Below, piece after piece: positions 1-7,830 of a stretch of 64,000 nt of DNA. Source of the stretch: CAYXSX01 sp964467925 (GTDB lineage Bacteria > Pseudomonadota > Alphaproteobacteria > Micavibrionales > Micavibrionaceae); assembly GCA_964467925.1 (NCBI GenBank), contig CAYXSX010000002.1, positions 124,001-188,000 on the forward strand. Reading direction: 5' to 3'. Numbering within the stretch: the stretch's first letter is position 1; each line of letters starts with the position of its first letter. A model generated the notes under the pieces. That model had not been told where the DNA came from. It ran no database searches and was given only the letters and a program-made list of their open reading frames with translations. Both the position numbers and the translations under genes were made by a program.

Positions 1-1
1 C

Positions 2-955
2 AAAGAACTGATCCATGCCGGGGAAGCGGTTTTGAGAGAGGCGGAGCAGGATATTTTCCTTGAAACCGTTACGGTTTATATGAACGTTTTGCGCGATAAG
101 GAATTACAGGAGCTGCGCCGTCAGAACGAGGGGATATTGATGCGTGAGCTTCGCGCGGCATGGGAGCGTATGGATATCGGCGATATTACCGATACGGACG
201 TGCAGCAGGCAAAAGCGCGTCTTTCAAGGGCGAAGTCGGAACATATCGAGGCGAAAAAAGAATCGGAAATAAGCCATGCGGAATTCGAACAGGTGACGGG
301 GATAAAGCCGCCTGACAAGCTGATGGTGCCTTATATGAAGCTGGGCATACCGCCGACGCTGGGCGAGATGTTTAGTATGGCGGAAAACCGGAATGCGGCG
401 CTGAGCATTGCCAAATTCGAGCAAAGCGCATCGGAGCATAATGTGGACGCGGTATTTCGGGAGCTTTTGCCACAAGTCTCAGCCTTTGCATCCTTCAACC
501 AGCAATACGACCCGCAGCCGGGCATTGTTGATGACAGCCGGAATCAAACTGTGGGTTTGCGGGCGAGCATTGCGCTGTATCAGGGCGGGGCGACCAGATC
601 GCGTCATCGCGAGGCGCGCCATACCGCCAAGCGCAGGGCTTATGAGATTCAGGAAACGCGCCGCCGCGTAAAACAGGAAGTGATCAGTAACTGGCGGAGC
701 TATGAGGCGGCGAAGGCGCAGACCGAAACGCGGAAAGAGGAAATCGAAGCGGCGGAAAAGGCGTTAAAGGGTGTAAGGGAAGAAGCGCGGATAGGTCAGC
801 GCACGGTGCTGGATATACTTGACGCCGATCAGGAAGTGATCGACGCCAAGGTATCTTTGTCACGGGCAAGGCGAAACGAGACTGTTGCCATGTTTGCGCT
901 TGCCGCCAGTTTAGGGCTTCTGGATACCGGTCTGTTGAGATCGGTATCGCAGTAG
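2..955 (+). CDS. TolC-family outer-membrane efflux channel, 3' part
   Basis: The reading frame is open from the first bases of the window, so the 5' end is outside; the internal TTG at 32 is not the real start. About 317 residues are visible. They show the long amphipathic, Ala/Glu/Arg-rich helices and the internal duplication of TolC-type channels: a helical hairpin, a beta segment near LRASIALYQGG, then a second helical pair. The C-terminal signature TVLDILDADQEVIDAKV is typical of the second TolC repeat. The family forms a trimeric outer-membrane duct for type I secretion or RND/MFS efflux. The substrate and partners are not visible here. The family call is firm; the specific role is unknown. 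Confidence 0.9.
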   Translation, partial: KELIHAGEAVLREAEQDIFLETVTVYMNVLRDKELQELRRQNEGILMRELRAAWERMDIGDITDTDVQQAKARLSRAKSEHIEAKKESEISHAEFEQVTGIKPPDKLMVPYMKLGIPPTLGEMFSMAENRNAALSIAKFEQSASEHNVDAVFRELLPQVSAFASFNQQYDPQPGIVDDSRNQTVGLRASIALYQGGATRSRHREARHTAKRRAYEIQETRRRVKQEVISNWRSYEAAKAQTETRKEEIEAAEKALKGVREEARIGQRTVLDILDADQEVIDAKVSLSRARRNETVAMFALAASLGLLDTGLLRSVSQ

Positions 956-956
956 C

Positions 957-1052
957 TTAACGGGTCGCAATCACATAGACCGCGTGAATAATGCCAGGCA
1001 GAAAACCGAACAGGTCACCTATGACGCTATCTTGTGTTCTGCCTAAGGGCAT
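957..1052 (-). CDS. 31-aa protein with Pmp3/YqaE-like C-terminus, short or remnant
   Basis: The ATG at 1052 is preceded by an AAAAAAGGA-type ribosome site. The frame encodes 31 residues ending in LFGFLPGIIHAVYVIATR, which matches the end of Pmp3/UPF0057 small membrane proteins (usually about 52 residues, two membrane helices). The first helix of the family is absent; instead the protein begins MPLGRTQDSVIGD. It may be a shortened functional membrane peptide or a gene that lost its centre by deletion. It stops 2 bp from the end of the TolC-like gene and lies just downstream of the lipoprotein-like ORF on the same strand, so they may be co-transcribed. Confidence 0.55.
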   Translation of the reverse strand: MPLGRTQDSVIGDLFGFLPGIIHAVYVIATR

Positions 1053-1080
1053 TTTGATATTCCTTTTTTAAAGGATGCTA

Positions 1081-1221
1081 TTATTCGGTTGTGGCGTCAT
1101 CGACTGCGTCGGAAACTTCTTCCGCAGCTTTTTCCAACGAACTTTTATTATCGCAGGCACTGATCAGCATCGGTGTGGATGTAAGTACCAGCGCCAGTAA
1201 AAACAATTTAAAAACCTTCAT
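1081..1221 (-). CDS. small entericidin-like lipoprotein
   Basis: 46 residues from an ATG at 1221 with a good GAAGGAG site about 8 bases upstream. The N-terminus is a short basic stretch (MKVFK), a hydrophobic core, then LISAC, which fits a lipobox with Cys as the lipidated residue. The mature part is about 25 residues, acidic and helical (SSLEKAAEEVSDAVDDA), as in entericidin-type small lipoproteins. Role unknown; small lipoproteins of this kind are often stress-linked. It is followed on the same strand by the Pmp3-like ORF. Confidence 0.65.
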   Translation of the reverse strand: MKVFKLFLLALVLTSTPMLISACDNKSSLEKAAEEVSDAVDDATTE

Positions 1222-1274
1222 AATTTCAACTCCTTCGTGTTGTTGTTGCGGCCTAGCCAACGGCTTCGGACGTT

Positions 1275-1481
1275 TTAAGTTCTATTTTCGCGCTTTTCCC
1301 GCTTCTCCGGCGACGCTTCCGGCTTGATAAAAACCGGAAAATGCCCGGAGCCTGTATGAGGTCCGAGGTGGAGAGCGCGGTAATTTTCGCTTTCGGAGAT
1401 GAGAATATAGCCCATTGGCGTGCCAAGCAACGGGAAGTTTGCGGGCCAGATAATCTCATAGCCATAGGCGCTTAGCGGATT
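1275..1481 (-). pseudogene. unrecognised coding remnant in a 400-bp gap
   Basis: The gap 1222-1620 holds no convincing complete gene. On the minus strand a frame is open from an in-frame stop near 1485 to 1275. It encodes a protein-like stretch (for example YGYEIIWPANFP, then GPHTGSGHFPVFIKPE) but has no start codon before an internal ATG at 1415 and no ribosome site. On the plus strand, 1490-1612 is also open and ends in a protein-like tail (FIDFLIGDIFDIGW) with no start. Both look like the ends of eroded genes. I do not recognise either family. Confidence 0.3.
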
Positions 1482-1612
1482 TTTTAGTTTGGTTTTTTAA
1501 GGAAGTACCGGAAGCGGTTCATCGATTTTCTGATCGGCGATATTTTCGACATAGGGTGGAAGTCAAATAACCGCAATGTGGCGTTGATGCGGGAGCATTT
1601 GGGCGGGGTTTA

Positions 1613-1629
1613 GGGCGGGATTACTTTGG
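1613..1629 (+). repeat. 17-bp direct repeat, left copy
   Basis: GGGCGGGATTACTTTGG, identical to 2376-2392. The two copies flank the 237-residue membrane gene at 1621-2334, with this copy covering its stop codon. Spacing between copies is 763 bp. Confidence 0.7.
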
Positions 1630-2334
1630 TGTGGGTTTTTGGGTTCGTCTTTTTTCTGTCTCTATACGAATGTATTCTTCATTAGCTTTATCAATGAGAT
1701 CAAAGATTTGATGGTATGCGATTAGATACTTTTTTTCGCCGCTTAATTTCGCAGCACAATGAAGTGTTGTTCTATAGTTGAGTAAGAAACAAGTAAATCC
1801 GTTATAATGATCAATAACAGGGTTTTCACTTAATTTTCTAACACCACTATCTATATTGTTAATTCCCTTGACAATTTTTTCTACAAGTTCCATTTCCATG
1901 CGGGATAAGGCGTTGGCGTCTTCTATAGTTAATGTGTAGTGTCCTCTGAGTTCCTTGGATAGTAGCCAGGTTTCCTTGATTTTTATGGCGCCAAACCAGT
2001 ATGTGGTTTCTGGGGAAAACCAACTATGGTTTAATACTGCAAGAAGATTTGCTGCAATTAATGCAGATTTAAATCTTATAAGTTGTTCTGCTCTGCGTCG
2101 GGAAATTAAATGCTCGATATGGGGAACTAATAAAGCCGTCCCCCCGACTAGCACTAGAAGTAAAGTCGAACACAATGTTTGGTAGTGGTATAAGAATCCG
2201 GAGCCATCCTTGGGCATCTGTGAAATCATGGTCTGGGACGCCCAAAGCACACAGTAATACCCAAACAACACGGAGGTTAGAAAGGCAGCGCCGATTAATC
2301 CGTAGCGTATGATTTGTGTAGTGTATTTTTTCAC
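1621..2334 (-). CDS. hypothetical two-TM membrane protein
   Basis: 237 residues, not recognised. The N-terminus has two hydrophobic segments (about residues 10-32 and 52-72), followed by a basic stop-transfer motif (SRRRAEQ) and a soluble, helical C-terminal domain of about 150 residues, probably cytoplasmic. The gene is clearly more AT-rich than its neighbours and sits between 17-bp direct repeats, which suggests acquisition as a unit. No catalytic motif is visible. The start at 2334 gives a normal basic N-terminus (MKKYTTQ). Confidence 0.6.
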   Translation of the reverse strand: MKKYTTQIIRYGLIGAAFLTSVLFGYYCVLWASQTMISQMPKDGSGFLYHYQTLCSTLLLVLVGGTALLVPHIEHLISRRRAEQLIRFKSALIAANLLAVLNHSWFSPETTYWFGAIKIKETWLLSKELRGHYTLTIEDANALSRMEMELVEKIVKGINNIDSGVRKLSENPVIDHYNGFTCFLLNYRTTLHCAAKLSGEKKYLIAYHQIFDLIDKANEEYIRIETEKRRTQKPTPK

Positions 2335-2375
2335 CAGATTACTGTGCCAATATCATTTGATAATGTCTAGTTTGT

Positions 2376-2392
2376 GGGCGGGATTACTTTGG
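2376..2392 (+). repeat. 17-bp direct repeat, right copy
   Basis: Second copy of GGGCGGGATTACTTTGG. In this copy the same bases form the stop of a 26-codon minus-strand frame (2384-2464, ending KAPAKADAPK) that may be the original end of the gene interrupted here. No ribosome site is obvious for it. Confidence 0.65.
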
Positions 2393-2514
2393 GGCGTCCG
2401 CCTTCGCTGGCGCTTTCGGCGTGACTTCCAAAGTGGCAAACGCTAAATTCGGCTGACGCCTCATTAAGCTTATTGTCGAACCATGGGTTCGTTCACCTTG
2501 CCCGTATCCGCCAT

Positions 2515-2542
2515 TAAAAAAGGGCCCTTCAAGGGGGCCCCA
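2515..2542 (-). terminator. rho-independent terminator after tRNA-Ser
   Basis: On the minus strand a GGGCCC stem, a 7-base loop and a second GGGCCC are followed by six T residues. It lies directly downstream of the tRNA-Ser gene. Confidence 0.85.
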
Positions 2543-2548
2543 TTTTAA

Positions 2549-2638
2549 TGGCGGAGAGAGCGGGATTCGAACCCGCGTAGGGTTTAACCCCTAACACGCT
2601 TTCCAAGCGTGCGCCTTCAGCCACTCGGCCACCTCTCC
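2549..2638 (-). tRNA. tRNA-Ser (GGA)
   Basis: A 90-base gene with encoded CCA. The acceptor stem GGAGAGG pairs with the 3' strand TCTCTCC, with one G-U pair. The anticodon loop TTGGAAA gives anticodon GGA. There is a long variable arm, as expected for a class II tRNA, and a standard T-loop GGTTCGAATCC. It reads on the minus strand into the terminator at 2515-2542. Confidence 0.97.
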
Positions 2639-2777
2639 TTTGCGAAATCGCTGGGGCACACTAGCGCCTAACTTTTAAAAATTCAAGCCTTTGCCGTTTT
2701 TTGTAAATATTGGTATAGTATGGGGGTTAACGGCGGCGTAAACGGCGCGGTTTATGTGATTCAAAGGGGAGTTTTCC

Positions 2778-3152
2778 ATGCTCGGCATACAGGTTTTCAT
2801 CATTATCATTCTTTTACCGTTTCTGGCCGCGCTGGGGCACGATGCGTGGCTTTATTACGAGGGCGGAATGGAGGCTTTCAAGCTGACCTCCGCCGGGTTC
2901 CTCTGGACGCATTATCATCCGGACTCGTTTAAATGGGCGGCGGAAAATCTGGGGCAGGGAGTCTGGGACGTTCTGAACTGGCTGTTGCCGCAAAAGGCAG
3001 TGTATATCACCAGTGTGCTGCCGGCCGTATTCTGCCCGCTTTTGCTGATTTTATATGTTTTCCGCTTGTGGCCGTTCGATCCGGACCGCGGGGTATATGT
3101 TTCCCCCGGCCACCGCGCCCGCACAGGGGTTAGAGACCACCGCCGGAAATAA
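2778..3152 (+). CDS. small two-TM membrane protein, unknown
   Basis: 124 residues; ATG at 2778 is preceded by AAAGGGGAG. Residues 1-22 form a hydrophobic N-terminal helix, and a second helix spans about 77-98 (TSVLPAVFCPLLLILYVF). The loop between is rich in Trp, Tyr and His (LWTHYHPDSFKWAAE) and probably lies outside the membrane. The C-terminus overlaps the end of the convergent hydrolase gene by 23 bp. Not recognised; no motif suggests a function. Confidence 0.65.
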   Translation: MLGIQVFIIIILLPFLAALGHDAWLYYEGGMEAFKLTSAGFLWTHYHPDSFKWAAENLGQGVWDVLNWLLPQKAVYITSVLPAVFCPLLLILYVFRLWPFDPDRGVYVSPGHRARTGVRDHRRK

Positions 3153-3903
3153 AGTTTTTGACGCAGGTGTCAAGAATTTCGAGGTCTTGTGGCCTTGAAA
3201 GGCTGTGGTCGCCGTCATCGATAAAGGTAATGCCCACATTCTCAGAGCCGAAAGCGGCCTGAATATCCAGCGCGGTTTGTTCCGGCACGCTGGCATCTTG
3301 CCGTCCCTGCAGGAGGTGAATAGGGAAGGGCAAAGAGTGTTTTTTACCCAGCAGGAAATTTTTCGCCCCGTCCTCGAGCAGGGCTTTGGTCACGATATAG
3401 GGCTCGTCACTATAATCATTGGGAAGTTCGTAATAGCCCTTTTCCTCGAGGGAGGCTTGCTGCGCCGGTGTGATGTGCGGAGCGTCGAAATTTTTGGAAA
3501 AATCGGGCGCGGCGGCAATGCCGATCAGGGCGGAGATCTGCCGGGCCCGCGCGGCGGCGATCAAAAGCGCGATCCACCCGCCCATGGAGGAGCCGATCAA
3601 AATAACGGGTTTGTGGTTTGGATTAACATGATCCAGCACGGCGAGCGCGTCGTCGCGCCAGAGCGAGATTGTGCCGTCTTCGAACGCGCCGCCCGATTGC
3701 CCGTGGCCGGAATAATCGAAGCGCAAATAGGCCTGCCCCCTTTCTCTGCATTTACTTTCGAGGAACTGGGCTTTCGTTCCTGTCATATCCGAGCGGTAAC
3801 CGCCGCAAAACATCAGAAGGGGGAAGTTTTCGCCATCGCCGGAGGCTGGAGTGTAAATGTAAGCGAGATCGGGTTGGCCGCTGCGGCGCAGGAATTGTGT
3901 CAT
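3130..3903 (-). CDS. alpha/beta-hydrolase, esterase-like
   Basis: 257 residues. The nucleophile elbow GSSMGGW (about residue 104), an upstream FCGGYRSDMTG oxyanion-type loop, RFDYSGHGQS and a C-terminal DDGDHSLSRP with the likely catalytic His are those of a serine alpha/beta hydrolase. The Asp is probably in LLQGRQDASVP. The protein is cytoplasmic with no signal peptide. The substrate is unknown; relatives cleave small esters or act in lipid turnover. It is divergent from the glycosyltransferase pair at 3960. Confidence 0.85.
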   Translation of the reverse strand: MTQFLRRSGQPDLAYIYTPASGDGENFPLLMFCGGYRSDMTGTKAQFLESKCRERGQAYLRFDYSGHGQSGGAFEDGTISLWRDDALAVLDHVNPNHKPVILIGSSMGGWIALLIAAARARQISALIGIAAAPDFSKNFDAPHITPAQQASLEEKGYYELPNDYSDEPYIVTKALLEDGAKNFLLGKKHSLPFPIHLLQGRQDASVPEQTALDIQAAFGSENVGITFIDDGDHSLSRPQDLEILDTCVKNFISGGGL

Positions 3904-3959
3904 TTCGGGCTATCCTCTTTTCTTGCTAATCCGCTGCCAGAGCTATATACATTAAAGCC

Positions 3960-5189
3960 ATGAGCAAGTATTCGCAACAGCCCGTTATTCTGCAAATCGT
4001 TCCTGTTCTCGGCCCCGGTGGGGCGGAGCAGGGCTGCATCGACGTGGCCGCGGAACTGGTGCGCGCCGGAGCGCAGGCGATTGTGGTTTCCAATGGCGGT
4101 CACCGCGTGCATGAGCTGGCGCGCCACGGCGTAACACATATCAATTTGCCCGTGGATTCCAAAAACCCGCTGATCATTGTGATGAATGCGGCGCGGCTGG
4201 CGCGGATAATCGAGCGTTACAACGTTAATATCGTACATGCGCGAAGCCGCGCCCCGGCGTGGAGCGCATGGCGGGCGTGCAAGAAAACGGGGGCGCATTT
4301 CGTGACCACATGTCATGCGCCGTATAATATTTCCGGCCGGATGAAGCGTGCCTATAACGCGGTGATGACATACGGGGAGCGCGTGATCGCGATTTCGCAA
4401 TATGTCTCGGACTATCTTCAGGATAATTACAAGATTAACGCAAACCGCATCCGCCTGATCCACCGCGGCATTGCGCTGGATAAATTCCATCCCACTGCTG
4501 TGACGGCGGAGCGCCTGATCCAGCTTGCCAAGAAATGGCGCATACCGGACGGAGCGAATATCGTTATGTTGCCGGGCCGTATTACGCGCTGGAAGGGGCA
4601 TCACGTGCTGATCGAGGCGATGACGATCTTGCAGCGCAAGGATCTTTTTTGCGTGATGATCGGGTCGGATCAGGGGCGCGACGGATACCGTAAAGAGCTG
4701 GAGGATTCTATCGCCGCGAACGGACTCTCGGGGCAGGTGCGTATTGTCGATCACTGCGATGACATGCCCGCCGCCTATATGATGGCCACGGTGGTGGTTT
4801 GCCCGTCTACCGATCCGGAAGGGTTCGGGCGCGTGCCGGTGGAGGCGCAGGCCATGGGCCGCCCGATTGTGGCGAGCGATCACGGCGGGGCGAAGGAAAC
4901 AATTGTGCGCGGAGAGACCGGATGGCTGGTGACGCCGGGCGATGCGGCAGAGATGGCCACTGCGATCGAGCAGGCATTATCGCTGGAGCCATCGCAGCGG
5001 GCGATGCTGGCCACGCGCGCTATGGCGCATATCGCAGCGAATTTTACCCGCGAGCAGATGATGGATAAAACGCTGGACGTTTACGCCGAGCTTTTGAAGG
5101 GACGGTTTGCAAGCATGCATGGCGCTGCGCAGCCCTTTACCAGCAAAAAATCGCCGGACCGTGTGCGCGGTATGAAAGCAGCGGGGTAG
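3960..5189 (+). CDS. glycosyltransferase, GT4 family
   Basis: 409 residues, GT-B fold. The N-terminal domain has the donor/acceptor loop PVLGPGGAEQGCIDVA, typical of GT4 enzymes in LPS or capsule assembly. The C-terminal domain has MLPGRITRWKGH and the E-x7-E signature inside DPEGFGRVPVEAQAMGRP. It probably transfers a sugar from a nucleotide donor to a lipid-linked glycan at the inner membrane face. It is followed after 13 bp by a GT9 enzyme, so the two probably act in the same LPS core pathway. Confidence 0.88.
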   Translation: MSKYSQQPVILQIVPVLGPGGAEQGCIDVAAELVRAGAQAIVVSNGGHRVHELARHGVTHINLPVDSKNPLIIVMNAARLARIIERYNVNIVHARSRAPAWSAWRACKKTGAHFVTTCHAPYNISGRMKRAYNAVMTYGERVIAISQYVSDYLQDNYKINANRIRLIHRGIALDKFHPTAVTAERLIQLAKKWRIPDGANIVMLPGRITRWKGHHVLIEAMTILQRKDLFCVMIGSDQGRDGYRKELEDSIAANGLSGQVRIVDHCDDMPAAYMMATVVVCPSTDPEGFGRVPVEAQAMGRPIVASDHGGAKETIVRGETGWLVTPGDAAEMATAIEQALSLEPSQRAMLATRAMAHIAANFTREQMMDKTLDVYAELLKGRFASMHGAAQPFTSKKSPDRVRGMKAAG

Positions 5190-5202
5190 GTTTTTAAAGA
5201 TC

Positions 5203-6177
5203 ATGATCGCCGCCCCCACGCCGACATACCGCAATATCCTTGTCATCAAGTTAGGGGCGCTGGGCGATTTCATACAGGCGCTGGGGGCGATGAAGGCGAT
5301 ACGCAGCCATCACAAGGGCGCACAGATCACGATTCTCACTACCGCGCCGTTCGAAAGCCTTGCCCGCGATTGCGGATATTTCGACAAGATCATTATCGAC
5401 AAAAAGCCGAAATTTTACGACCTGAAGGGATGGATGAGCCTTTGCAATACGCTCAGCGGCGGGAAGTTCGAGCGCGTTTACGATTTACAAAACAACGACC
5501 GCACGTCGTTTTACCTGAAAATTCTCAGCCCGCGGCCCGAATGGGTGGGCGCGGCGAAGGGGGCATCGCATCGCAATGCCTCGAAATCGCGCACGGCGGG
5601 CCATGCGTTCGACGGGCATAAGGAAACGCTGGCGCTGGCGGGGATTAAAAACGTGCAGGTCGATACGCTGAACTGGATGAAGGACAATATTTCATACTTC
5701 GCGCTGCAGCCGCCTTACGTGCTTCTGGTGCCGGGATGCGCGCCCTCGCGGCCCGAAAAGCGCTGGCCGGCGGAAAATTATGCGCGGCTCGCTAAGGCAC
5801 TGGCGGCGATGGGATATCAACCCGTCATTTTGGGCACGGACAGCGAAAAGGAAATAGCGGCGCAGATTCATAAGGAATGCCCAGCGGCGCTGGATTTAAC
5901 CGCAAAAACGAATTTAAAACATATCGCCACGCTGGCGCGCGGTGCGGCAGGCGCAATCGGCAACGATACCGGGCCCTTGCATCTGATCGCGGCGAGCGGG
6001 TGTCACAGTGTTGCGCTTTTTTCCGGCCATAGCGATCCGGTCAAGCACAAACCGCTGGGCAAAGATGTGAAAATCGTTCGCCGGAGCGATATGCGCGATA
6101 TTGATGTGCAGGATGTTCTGGATGCCCTTTCACCGCAGGAAACGGGTCAAGACGCAAAACCCGCTGTTTTGCATTAG
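5203..6177 (+). CDS. GT9 heptosyltransferase-like protein
   Basis: 324 residues with the GT9 layout: N-terminal NILVIKLGALGDFIQA, central LLVPGCAPSRPEKRWP and C-terminal GNDTGPLHLIAASG. These are hallmarks of ADP-heptose:LPS heptosyltransferases (RfaC/RfaF type), which add heptose to the LPS inner core in the cytoplasm. It is shorter than RfaF (about 348) but normal for alphaproteobacterial GT9 proteins. Co-oriented with the GT4 gene, 13 bp away. The exact linkage cannot be read from sequence. Confidence 0.88.
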   Translation: MIAAPTPTYRNILVIKLGALGDFIQALGAMKAIRSHHKGAQITILTTAPFESLARDCGYFDKIIIDKKPKFYDLKGWMSLCNTLSGGKFERVYDLQNNDRTSFYLKILSPRPEWVGAAKGASHRNASKSRTAGHAFDGHKETLALAGIKNVQVDTLNWMKDNISYFALQPPYVLLVPGCAPSRPEKRWPAENYARLAKALAAMGYQPVILGTDSEKEIAAQIHKECPAALDLTAKTNLKHIATLARGAAGAIGNDTGPLHLIAASGCHSVALFSGHSDPVKHKPLGKDVKIVRRSDMRDIDVQDVLDALSPQETGQDAKPAVLH

Positions 6178-6183
6178 CCAATT

Positions 6184-6975
6184 CTATTCTTCCGGCCTTC
6201 CCAAATCTTCCAGCGCGCTTTTGCCGGGAAGGCGGCGCAGTATCATCTGGGTCAAACCGTCGGGCAGCGTCATGAACAGCCAGACGAAAAACGCGGTGGG
6301 GAGGGGGAAGGCGATACGCCCCTTATTCTTTGCTAGACCGTCAGCGATAATTTTCGCCGCCTTGTCCGTATCCATCAATAGCGGCATGGAATATTCGTTC
6401 ACGGCCGTCATGCGCGATTTCACAAAGCCGGGGCAGACAACGCTCACCCCCACTCCGGTAGTCGCAAGCGAGCCGCGCAGGGCTTCGCCGTAGACTTTTA
6501 CGGCGGCCTTGGATGCGCAATAGGCGGGAGCGCCCGGAAAACCGCGATATCCAGCCAGCGAGGCGATAATGGCGATATGCCCGCGCCCGCGTCTGATCAT
6601 GGCGGGGATTAGCGGCTGGATGGTGTTTAAAACGCCGTTTACGTTCACATTGAAAATTTGGCGCACCTGTCCGGCGCTTTCAGGCTCACCCTCCCCGGTT
6701 CCGCCGGAAATGCCCGCATTGGCAATGACCAGATCGACGGGGGCGGTGTCATCTATAGATTTGAGGAAACGGTTCATCGCGGCCTCGTCACAGACATCAA
6801 GGATTTTTCCTTCTGTGGTTGCGCCTTTTTTCCGGCAGGAGTTTACGATTTTATCAAGGCGGTCCTTATCCCGTCCGGTCAGGTAAAGGGATATGCCGGG
6901 GGCTGCATAATGCGCGGCCAACGCCGCACCGATGCCGCTTGATGCACCGGTAATGACGATAGTTTTGAAGGTCAT
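6184..6975 (-). CDS. short-chain dehydrogenase/reductase
   Basis: 263 residues. Rossmann motif TGASSGIGAALA at residues 9-20, NAG at about 89, catalytic Ser in IIASLAGYRG and Y-x3-K in YCASKAA. This is a classical SDR. A hydrophobic C-terminal segment (AFFVWLFMTLP) may associate with the membrane. The substrate is unknown. It is convergent with the GT9 gene, with 6 bp between the stops. Confidence 0.88.
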   Translation of the reverse strand: MTFKTIVITGASSGIGAALAAHYAAPGISLYLTGRDKDRLDKIVNSCRKKGATTEGKILDVCDEAAMNRFLKSIDDTAPVDLVIANAGISGGTGEGEPESAGQVRQIFNVNVNGVLNTIQPLIPAMIRRGRGHIAIIASLAGYRGFPGAPAYCASKAAVKVYGEALRGSLATTGVGVSVVCPGFVKSRMTAVNEYSMPLLMDTDKAAKIIADGLAKNKGRIAFPLPTAFFVWLFMTLPDGLTQMILRRLPGKSALEDLGRPEE

Positions 6976-6993
6976 ATTCTCTTCCTTCTCCAG

Positions 6994-7092
6994 GCGTCAT
7001 CATCCATAAAGGAGTGCAGCAAAGCTGCAAGCATATGGATTCCGGCAGTTTAAGCTGCTTCGCCTTTGGCTCTGCAGGCCGCCGGAATGACG
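6994..7092. repeat. palindromic REP-like element
   Basis: The element starts GCGTCATCATCC and ends GCCGGAATGACG, with a partly self-complementary core. A second partial copy of the end (GCCGGAATGACG) lies at 7161-7172, just before gmk. The layout fits the short interspersed palindromes found elsewhere in this window. Confidence 0.6.
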
Positions 7093-7188
7093 TATGATTT
7101 ATTGTGGAGAAAAGGTTAGCAGAGGACGGTATGATTTGTATAATGGTTTAAATTCTATATGCCGGAATGACGATAGAAGGATAGTGAA

Positions 7189-7830
7189 TTGAGTGAATTG
7201 AAACGCCGCGGCCTTATGTATGTGATGTCTTCGCCCTCGGGTGCGGGTAAGACGACGATCACGCGGGCCTTGCTTCAGAACAATCCGGATGTGGCGGTGT
7301 CGGTTTCGGCCACAACGAGAACGCGCCGCGCCGGGGAAGTGCACGGACAGGATTATTATTTCGTTTCGCCTGACGAGTTCCGCGACATGGTAGAGGCGGG
7401 CGAGATGCTGGAACATGCCAAGGTGTTTGAGCATTATTACGGCACCCCGCGCCAGCCCGTGGAAGAAGCGTTGAAAGAGGGCAAAGACGTTCTATTCGAC
7501 ATTGACTGGCAGGGCACGCAGCAACTGGTGGAACAGGCGCGCGAGGACCTTGTGACGGTTTTCATCCTGCCACCGAGCCGCAGCGCGCTGGAAAAACGCC
7601 TGCGCACCCGTTCGATCGACACGCATGAAAGCGAGAAGGACATACGTTTGCGCATGTCCAAAGCGGCGGATGAAATGTCGCATTATTCCGAATATGATTA
7701 CGTGATGATCAACGAGGATGTCGAGCTTGCCATCGTGCAGGCGCAGATGATTCTGGATGTCGAACGCCTGAAACGCCGCCGCCTTGTGGGGCTTTCGGAT
7801 TTCGTACGCGGCCTGAAGGAAGGGCTTTAG
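7189..7830 (+). CDS. gmk: guanylate kinase
   Basis: 213 residues. P-loop SPSGAGKTTI at about residues 15-24, then the GMP-binding TTRTRRAGEVHGQDY and FDIDWQGTQQL, all diagnostic of guanylate kinase, which makes GDP from GMP and ATP. The start is a TTG at 7189 with an AGAAGGA site about 8 bases upstream; no better ATG is available in frame before the P-loop. Length is normal for the family. It overlaps the end of the convergent unknown gene by 4 bp. Confidence 0.97.
   Translation: MSELKRRGLMYVMSSPSGAGKTTITRALLQNNPDVAVSVSATTRTRRAGEVHGQDYYFVSPDEFRDMVEAGEMLEHAKVFEHYYGTPRQPVEEALKEGKDVLFDIDWQGTQQLVEQAREDLVTVFILPPSRSALEKRLRTRSIDTHESEKDIRLRMSKAADEMSHYSEYDYVMINEDVELAIVQAQMILDVERLKRRRLVGLSDFVRGLKEGL

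Noticed and set aside
1091..1327. Plus-strand 78-codon ORF
   Set aside because: Opposite the small lipoprotein gene, which has a signal peptide and ribosome site.
3205..3963. Plus-strand ORF opposite the hydrolase
   Set aside because: Antisense shadow; the minus strand carries GSSMGG and other hydrolase motifs.
3900..4883. Long minus-strand ORF opposite the GT4 gene
   Set aside because: Antisense shadow in a GC-rich coding region; composition is Arg/His-rich and lacks any domain, whereas the plus strand encodes a clear glycosyltransferase.
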